Program-made: the position numbers and the translations under genes | Shown here: piece by piece, positions 58,833 through 64,000 of the stretch | How positions within the stretch are numbered: position 1 is the first letter of the stretch | Layout: the number at the start of each line of letters is the position of its first letter | DNA from: JACCTH01 sp035253825 | Lineage (GTDB): Bacteria > Actinomycetota > Acidimicrobiia > Spongiisociales > ZC4RG35 | DNA: 64,000 nucleotides | Direction of reading: 5' to 3' | NCBI GenBank assembly: GCA_035253825.1 | Contig: DATFBM010000012.1 | Coordinates: 124,001-188,000 of the forward strand | Notes under the pieces: generated by a model | Told to the model about the DNA's origin: nothing | The model's database searches: none | What the model saw: only the letters and a program-made list of their open reading frames with translations

Positions 58833-59447
58833 CTAGGCGTGCTTGAGGACGATGCCCTCGAGAACGTCGGACACATCCTCGAGAGCGTCAAGGGCAGCCT
58901 CCATCGTCGATGCGAGATCTTTCCAGTAGTGCACATACCCCTTCGGCTTGAACTCAGGCGAATAGATCCTCTGCAACGCCTGGCGGTAGACGAGGTCACC
59001 TTTGGTTTCCAACTCGTCGATGGCGTCGAAATGCGGTTGCAGACCCTTCAACGATGCCAGCTTGGGCATCATCGCGGCTGTCTCCTCGGCCATCTGCACC
59101 AGTAGCTCGGATTGCAGCTCGAGCTCGGGCATGATCGAGAACTCGCGATCGCCGTAGTCGAGTCGATAGGCGACCTCGACCATGGCGTCGATCACATCGT
59201 CGAATTCCACGACCAAGGCATGGATGTCCTCTCGATCAATGGGGGTGACGAACGAAGTGTTGAGGCGATGCATCACCGATTCCGTCACCTCGTCGGCTCT
59301 GGTCTCGCACGCAATCACGTCCTCCAGGCCACCGTTGCCGCCGCCTAGAAGCTTGGCGAGGCGGCGGCTGCACTCGGCAACGTTTCCAGCTGCTTCATCG
59401 AAAAGCTCGAAAAAACGCTCGTCGGTCGGTAGTAACCGGAACTTCAT
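58833..59447 (-). CDS. DUF47 family protein (PhoU-like)
   Basis: The 204-residue all-helical protein (FRLLPTDERFFELFDEAAGNVAECSRRLAKLL; CETRADEVTESVMHRLNTSFVTPIDREDIHALVVEFDDVIDAM) is the usual partner of PiT transporters and related to PhoU; it likely modulates phosphate uptake. ATG at 59447 is chosen because homology starts at MKFRLLP; longer starts add an unrelated 25 residues. Confidence 0.92.
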   Translation of the reverse strand: MKFRLLPTDERFFELFDEAAGNVAECSRRLAKLLGGGNGGLEDVIACETRADEVTESVMHRLNTSFVTPIDREDIHALVVEFDDVIDAMVEVAYRLDYGDREFSIMPELELQSELLVQMAEETAAMMPKLASLKGLQPHFDAIDELETKGDLVYRQALQRIYSPEFKPKGYVHYWKDLASTMEAALDALEDVSDVLEGIVLKHA

Positions 59448-59568
59448 CACCGGGGAACGTAGACGCGCTGGGGCCTCCATGCACATCGGCCCCGTTCCTG
59501 TTGAACCACACAGCCAGGGCAAGCATCGGCTCGATTGCCCGGTGATACCGCCGGTAGGCTCCCTCCAA

Positions 59569-61488
59569 ATGTCTGATCATGTCGGCGTCGCTTCAGAGCT
59601 GGCCGCCGCTGAGCAGGCGTTGGAAGACCACGATTGGCAACGGGCCTTCGACCTTCTCCGCCAGGTGGGGTTGCGAGACCTCGATGCCCGGCGCCTGACG
59701 ATGGTGGCTGAAGCAGCGTGGTGGCTGGGGCGAATCGATGACGCCATCGATGCTGGCCAACGTGCTTATCGCTTACTGATTAATGCCGGCGCGGTGGAGG
59801 AAGCGGCGCTTGTAGCCATCCGGCTGGCCGAGGATCACATCCACAAGCTCGAGCCGAGCTTGGGTCGGGGCTGGCTCCAGACCGCCGTCCGCCTGCTCGG
59901 AGACCAGGCCCCATCCCTCGCCCAGGCTCAGGTCCGCCGTTTTCAAGCGATGTTTGCGCTCGAGTCAGAAAACGACCTGGACCGTGCACTTGCTTTGGCG
60001 GAGGAGTCGCTGCAGTTGGCCGAAACCTTCAACGACAAGGATCTGCGTTACCTCGCAATTCAGGACAAGGGCCGAATCCTGATAGCCAAGGGCGACACTG
60101 CCGCTGGTCTGGCCTTGATGGAGGAAGCGATGCTTCCCGCTATCAGCGGTGAGCTGAGCGCATCGGTGACTGGGCGTATCTACTGCAACATGGTCGATAC
60201 CTGCGAGCGACTGGGAGAGTATCGGCGGGCTTTCGAGTGGGACGACGCCGCCAGGCGGTGGTGCGAACAGTTCGGCAACATCACCGGATTCCCGGGCATC
60301 TGCCGAGTCAAGCGGGCCGAAATCCGCCGCTACCGCGGCGAGTTGGAGGTAGCTGCGGCCGAGGCTGAGCACGCGGCAGACGAACTCGCCGAATACCGAT
60401 ACTTCGTCGCGCAGGCCTATGCCGAACTCGGCGAGATCAGGCGCCGGCGGGGCGAATGGGAGGCTGCAGAGGAAGCCTTTGCACGTGCCATGGGCCTAGG
60501 GGCCCTCCCCCTCCCGGGGCTGGCCCTCCTCCGGCTCGATCAGGGTGATACGGCCGCCGCCGGCGACATGCTGGAGGAAGCGCTGACGGGAGCAACGTTG
60601 ATTCTTGATCGGGCCCGTTTGCTTCCAGCGGTGGTTGAGAGCCGCCTGCGCCTTGGACACGTCAATGGGGCACGGGAAGCTGCCGAGGAGCTGGCCGAGG
60701 TGTCTTCCCGCTTCTCTTCTCCTGTTTGGAGCGCGGCCGCCAACACCGCGGCAGGGAAAGTAGCACTGGCCGCCGGCGAGACCGAGAAGGCGGTGGACGC
60801 GCTCCGCGCTGCTTTGAAGGCCTGGTCGGAGGCAGAGATGCCTGTAGAGGCGGGCCTCACCCGCCTTGCCCTAGCAGAGAGTTACCAACAAGCGGGCAAA
60901 GAGGACCGGGCGCGCTTGGAACGACGGGCTGGAGAGGCCGTACTCGAACGACTGGGGGCAGACGGAGGTTTGGGCAGACGTCGCCGATCGGCTTCCAAAG
61001 TGGCAGCCATGATGTTCACCGACATCGTGGGCTCCACGCAGCTGCTCGAGGCCATGGGCGACCAGGCTTGGACTCGAGTGCTGGCGTGGCACGACGCCAT
61101 GGTTCGTAATTGTCTACTCGAGCACGGGGGGAGCGAGCTCAACCACACTGGAGACGGCTTCTTCGCCAGCTTCGGCGACGTCGATTCAGCTGTCACCGCC
61201 GCCATCGAAATCCAGCGGCGGCTAGAAGAGCGGCGGCTGGAGAGCTTCGCCCCGGAGGTGCGCATCGGCATCCACGCCGCGGAGGTACTGGAGGAGGCCG
61301 GATCGCTTCGAGGCAAGGGCGTCCACATCGCCGCCCGGATAGGCGCCTTGGCAGGTCCGGGGGAAATCCTCGTCAGCGGTAGCATGGCCCGCCTTCTGGG
61401 AGGCAGCCGGCGAGTGGGTCCCGCCCGCACCGTCGAATTGAAGGGCCTTATCGAACCTGTCGAGGTGCTGTCGATCCCCTGGAACTGA
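59569..61488 (+). CDS. TPR-repeat protein with C-terminal class III nucleotidyl cyclase domain
   Basis: Residues ~1-465 are helical TPR-like repeats (AAEQALEDHDWQRAFDLLRQVG, EAAEEAFARAMGLG). The last ~165 form a class III cyclase: FTDIVGST with the first metal Asp, HTGDGFFASF with the second Asp, and the tail GPGEILVSGSMARLL. The usual substrate-specifying Lys before GDG is Asn (LNHTGDG), and the Asn of the VN-AAR motif is His (GVHIAARI), so substrate and activity are uncertain. ATG at 59569 is the first start after the divergent DUF47 promoter region. Confidence 0.85.
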   Translation: MSDHVGVASELAAAEQALEDHDWQRAFDLLRQVGLRDLDARRLTMVAEAAWWLGRIDDAIDAGQRAYRLLINAGAVEEAALVAIRLAEDHIHKLEPSLGRGWLQTAVRLLGDQAPSLAQAQVRRFQAMFALESENDLDRALALAEESLQLAETFNDKDLRYLAIQDKGRILIAKGDTAAGLALMEEAMLPAISGELSASVTGRIYCNMVDTCERLGEYRRAFEWDDAARRWCEQFGNITGFPGICRVKRAEIRRYRGELEVAAAEAEHAADELAEYRYFVAQAYAELGEIRRRRGEWEAAEEAFARAMGLGALPLPGLALLRLDQGDTAAAGDMLEEALTGATLILDRARLLPAVVESRLRLGHVNGAREAAEELAEVSSRFSSPVWSAAANTAAGKVALAAGETEKAVDALRAALKAWSEAEMPVEAGLTRLALAESYQQAGKEDRARLERRAGEAVLERLGADGGLGRRRRSASKVAAMMFTDIVGSTQLLEAMGDQAWTRVLAWHDAMVRNCLLEHGGSELNHTGDGFFASFGDVDSAVTAAIEIQRRLEERRLESFAPEVRIGIHAAEVLEEAGSLRGKGVHIAARIGALAGPGEILVSGSMARLLGGSRRVGPARTVELKGLIEPVEVLSIPWN

Positions 61489-61539
61489 TCCCGCCAACAG
61501 GCCGCGGCTGTCTCGAGCCACAGCCAGTAGCTTCTTGGC

Positions 61540-63312
61540 ATGGCCGCGACGATGCACATCGATTGGGATGTGGCGATCGAAATGGACGACGGCCAGGTCC
61601 TCCGAGCGGACGTCTACCGCCCCGCTACCGATGCCTCCTATCCGGTCATCCTCTCCTATGGGCCTTACGCCAAGGGCCTGGCCTTCCAAGAGGGCTACCC
61701 CGACCAATGGCGGATCATGACCACCCAGCATCCCGACGTCGAGGCGGGGTCGAGCAACCGCTTCCAGAACTGGGAGGTGGTCGATCCCGAGAAGTGGGTA
61801 CCCGACGGGTACGCCGTGGTGAGAGTCGACTCGCGAGGCTGCGGCCGGTCGCCCGGCTACATAGACGTATTTTCTCCCCGGGAAACCGAAGACCTGGTGG
61901 CCTGCATCGAGTGGGCCGGACTCCAACCCTGGAGCACGGGGAAAGTGGGTTTGAACGGGATCTCGTACTACGCCATCAACCAATGGCACGCCGCTTCCCG
62001 GCAACCCGATCATCTGGCGGCCATGTGCGTGTGGGAGGGCGCTGCCGACTGCTATCGAGACATGACGCACCACGGTGGCATCCTGTCCACGTTCTGGGCC
62101 AACTGGTACGACATGCAGGTGAAGACGGTCCAGCACGGCCTGGGTGATCGGGGCGCGGTGAGTCGAGTGACTGGAGCCGCCGTCACCGGCGACATCAACC
62201 TCACCGACGACGAGCTGGAGCGCAACCGTTCCGATCTCGGCGCCGATGTTCGGGATCATTCCCTCGACGACTCGTTCCACCGTGACCGATCGCCGCAGTG
62301 GTCGAAGATCGACGTGCCTCTCCTCACCGCCGGAAACTGGGGAGGCCAGGGCTTGCATCTCCGCGGCAACGTCGAGGGATTCGTACGTGCGGCCACGTCG
62401 CAGAAGTGGCTCGAGCTCCATGGTCTCGAGCACTGGACCCACTTCTACACCGACTATGGGGTCGGGCTGCAGAAGCGGTTCTTCGCCCGATTCCTCAAGG
62501 ACGAAGACAACGGCTGGGACGCAGAACCCCCGGTCCGGCTCCAGGTCCGACATCTCGATCGCTTCGAGGAACGGATGGGAGAGGGCTGGCCGCTTCCGGA
62601 GACGTCATGGACGACGATGTTTCTCGACGCCGGCAACATGACCCTTTCTCAGCAGACCGCGGTAACAGGCAGAGAGGTGCGCTACGACGCCACCGGCGAG
62701 GGCGCCACCTTCTTACTCGACCCGTTCCAGTCGGAGACGGAGATCACCGGGCCTATCTCCCTAAAGCTGTTCGCTTCCTCGGAGACATCCGATGCCGACA
62801 TATTTGCGGTGTTGAGGATCTTCGACCCCCAGGGTGGAGAGGTCACATTTCAAGGTGCCATTGACCCGCACACACCGGTGGCTCAGGGTTGGCTTCGGGC
62901 ATCGCATCGACGCCTCGATGAGGAGTTGTCCCTCCCTTACCGCCCCTATCACACCCACGACCGGGCCGAGCCGCTCACTCCCGGCGAGATATACGAGCTC
63001 GACGTCGAGATCTGGCCGACCTCGATCGTCGCTCCCCCCGGCTACCGGCTGGGCCTCTCAATCCGAGGCAACGACTACAAGTACGAAGGAGATCTTGGCC
63101 AGGCATCGCTGACCACCTTCAAGAACCAGCTGACAGGATGTGGGCCCTTTCTTCACGACGACCCTCTCGACCGACCTCCGGAGGTTTTCGGCAAGGGGGT
63201 GACGATCCACACCGGCCCCGATCACAAGTCGGCGCTATTGGTGCCGGTGATCCCCTCGGCCCCGCTATCCGGCGGGAGGTCCGGTCGAGGACCTGATGGC
63301 GATGGTCGGTGA
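61540..63312 (+). CDS. CocE/NonD family hydrolase
   Basis: The 590-residue protein has the alpha/beta-hydrolase part of the X-Pro dipeptidyl peptidase/cocaine esterase family. This includes VDSRGCGRSPG, the nucleophile elbow GLNGISYYAI, and LEHWTHFY with a likely catalytic His, followed by a C-terminal jelly-roll domain (~370-560, SLKLFASSETSDADIFAVL). It probably hydrolyses esters or amides; no signal peptide is seen, so it is cytoplasmic. It overlaps the convergent LacI-type gene by 48 bases. Confidence 0.88.
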   Translation: MAATMHIDWDVAIEMDDGQVLRADVYRPATDASYPVILSYGPYAKGLAFQEGYPDQWRIMTTQHPDVEAGSSNRFQNWEVVDPEKWVPDGYAVVRVDSRGCGRSPGYIDVFSPRETEDLVACIEWAGLQPWSTGKVGLNGISYYAINQWHAASRQPDHLAAMCVWEGAADCYRDMTHHGGILSTFWANWYDMQVKTVQHGLGDRGAVSRVTGAAVTGDINLTDDELERNRSDLGADVRDHSLDDSFHRDRSPQWSKIDVPLLTAGNWGGQGLHLRGNVEGFVRAATSQKWLELHGLEHWTHFYTDYGVGLQKRFFARFLKDEDNGWDAEPPVRLQVRHLDRFEERMGEGWPLPETSWTTMFLDAGNMTLSQQTAVTGREVRYDATGEGATFLLDPFQSETEITGPISLKLFASSETSDADIFAVLRIFDPQGGEVTFQGAIDPHTPVAQGWLRASHRRLDEELSLPYRPYHTHDRAEPLTPGEIYELDVEIWPTSIVAPPGYRLGLSIRGNDYKYEGDLGQASLTTFKNQLTGCGPFLHDDPLDRPPEVFGKGVTIHTGPDHKSALLVPVIPSAPLSGGRSGRGPDGDGR

Positions 63313-64000
63313 GAGCAGCACGCGACCTGGGGCAACGTCCTCACCGGCAATTAGCGCAAGCAGCGTGCTGGCAGCATCGGCGCCCATCCGGCGATAAGGA
63401 ACGCGAACTGCGGTCATGGAGGGCTGCATGAGATCGAGCAGGGGCATGTCGTTGTAGCCGGTTATCGAAACATCAACGCCGATGACCTTGCCGAGGGACC
63501 TCACCGCCCGGTAGCACCCCAGCCCCAACAAGTCGTTGGCGGCGACGATCGCCGTGAGGTCGGGGTGACGGCTGAGTAGGGCCAGGGCCGCCGTCATCCC
63601 CGGCTCCACCTGATACCACTCGGCCTCCTCGACCAAATCGCGTTCGGCCTCGAGACCCACGGTCGACATCCAGTCGAGGAAAGCATCCCGTCTTCCGCGA
63701 CCAGTCGAAACCCATTCCGGCCCGGCCACATGACCGATGCGCTCGTGTCCCAATTCCCGCAGATGCCTCACCGCCAGACCGATCCCGGCGTGGTCGTCAC
63801 CGACGATCGCCGGGATGGAGTCGTCGTCGACCGAGCGGTTGACGAGGACCATCGACACGTCTCGCTGCGCTTGTCTGGCGGTCTCGGAAACAATTCGACC
63901 AGGAGTGGCGAGAATCAGGCCGTCGACATGACGCTCCAGCATGTCCTCCACCAGGCTGTCAGCATGATCTGGCCCCCGGTCGGCATTTCCGATGAGCACC
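63265..64000 (-). CDS. LacI-family transcriptional regulator, ligand-binding part (5' truncated by window end)
   Basis: The frame runs off the right edge of the window, so the N-terminal helix-turn-helix is not seen. The visible ~245 residues are the periplasmic-binding-like core of LacI/GalR regulators: VDGLILATPG, VLVNRSVDDDSIPAIVGDDHAG, HLRELGHERIGHVAG, TAIVAANDLLGLGCYRAV and DVSITGYNDMPLLDLMQPSMTAVRVPYRRMG. It likely senses a sugar or related ligand. The target genes lie outside the window or may include the convergent CocE-type gene. Confidence 0.88.
   Translation of the reverse strand, partial: VLIGNADRGPDHADSLVEDMLERHVDGLILATPGRIVSETARQAQRDVSMVLVNRSVDDDSIPAIVGDDHAGIGLAVRHLRELGHERIGHVAGPEWVSTGRGRRDAFLDWMSTVGLEAERDLVEEAEWYQVEPGMTAALALLSRHPDLTAIVAANDLLGLGCYRAVRSLGKVIGVDVSITGYNDMPLLDLMQPSMTAVRVPYRRMGADAASTLLALIAGEDVAPGRVLLSPTIAIRSSTGPPAG

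Noticed and set aside
1..64000. Mobile elements, prophage or defence island
   Set aside because: No transposase, integrase, phage structural gene, restriction or toxin-antitoxin pair was seen, and gene content is largely housekeeping with uniform codon use.

Overview
The window is a dense, high-GC (roughly 60-65% by eye) chromosomal segment from an actinobacterium. A likely source is an uncultivated Acidimicrobiia-like lineage. The evidence is a SigR/RsrA-type sigma/anti-sigma pair, CarD, a WS/DGAT acyltransferase, a DUF2342 metalloprotease, a ClpC with the actinobacterial MFERFTDRARRV start, many GTG/TTG starts, and -10 boxes placed a few bases upstream of start codons. No phage, insertion sequence, CRISPR array or rRNA was seen. 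No gene-free stretch exceeds 300 bases.

Layout. 1-2.6 kb: tail of an APC-type permease and a WS/DGAT acyltransferase. 2.7-9.6 kb: AlaX-type editing protein, a small lipoprotein, and a complete branched-chain amino acid (Liv) ABC operon. 9.7-12.4 kb: AI-2E family exporter, a membrane protein with a predicted toastrack-like domain, and a LytR_C protein. 12.5-17.3 kb: tRNA-Thr(TGT), then rlmB-cysS-ispF-carD-disA on the minus strand with a newly recognised 44-residue membrane protein at the head. 17.3-24.7 kb: a zinc-ribbon/discoidin-like protein and a BMP-type nucleoside-like ABC operon ending in a cytochrome P450. 24.8-30.5 kb: clpC, a polyprenyl diphosphate synthase, a degenerate GGDEF protein and lysS. 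30.6-38.3 kb: one long minus-strand run for CoA and folate synthesis, read ftsH-folE-folP-pseudophosphatase-folB-folK/ICMT fusion-DUF2520-panC-coaX. 38.4-42.3 kb: hpt, tilS, DUF2342, a small membrane protein, rsrA-like, sigR-like and tRNA-Thr(CGT). 42.4-48.4 kb: holB, tmk, an MFS transporter, and topA with a small membrane protein. 48.4-53.4 kb: ispD, a methyltransferase, a histidine phosphatase, an LCP protein and polX. 53.5-64 kb: a second ftsH, an MrfA/Hrq1-like helicase, a PiT/DUF47 phosphate uptake pair with a small membrane protein, a TPR-cyclase, a CocE-type hydrolase and a LacI-type regulator cut by the window end.

The gene order from rlmB to topA follows the Mycobacterium tuberculosis block Rv3579c-Rv3646c: rlmB, cysS, ispF, carD, disA, clpC, lysS, coaX, panC, DUF2520, folK/B/P/E, ftsH, hpt, tilS, DUF2342, holB, topA. 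It lacks lsr2, panD and radA at their expected places, and ispD has moved beside topA.

The least expected signals are these. Three intergenic islands are built on an exact 7-bp period of an AGAC/GTCT core. A 44-bp palindrome occurs twice with identical ends. CarD carries a histone H1-like Lys/Ala/Pro tail of about 120 residues. FolK is fused to an ICMT/PEMT-type membrane methyltransferase domain. A dual-specificity-phosphatase-like protein without catalytic Cys/Arg sits inside the folate operon. The P450 appears to start at CTG within a CTGA overlap. Several single-membrane-span microproteins are translationally coupled to topA or pit, or lie just upstream of disA.
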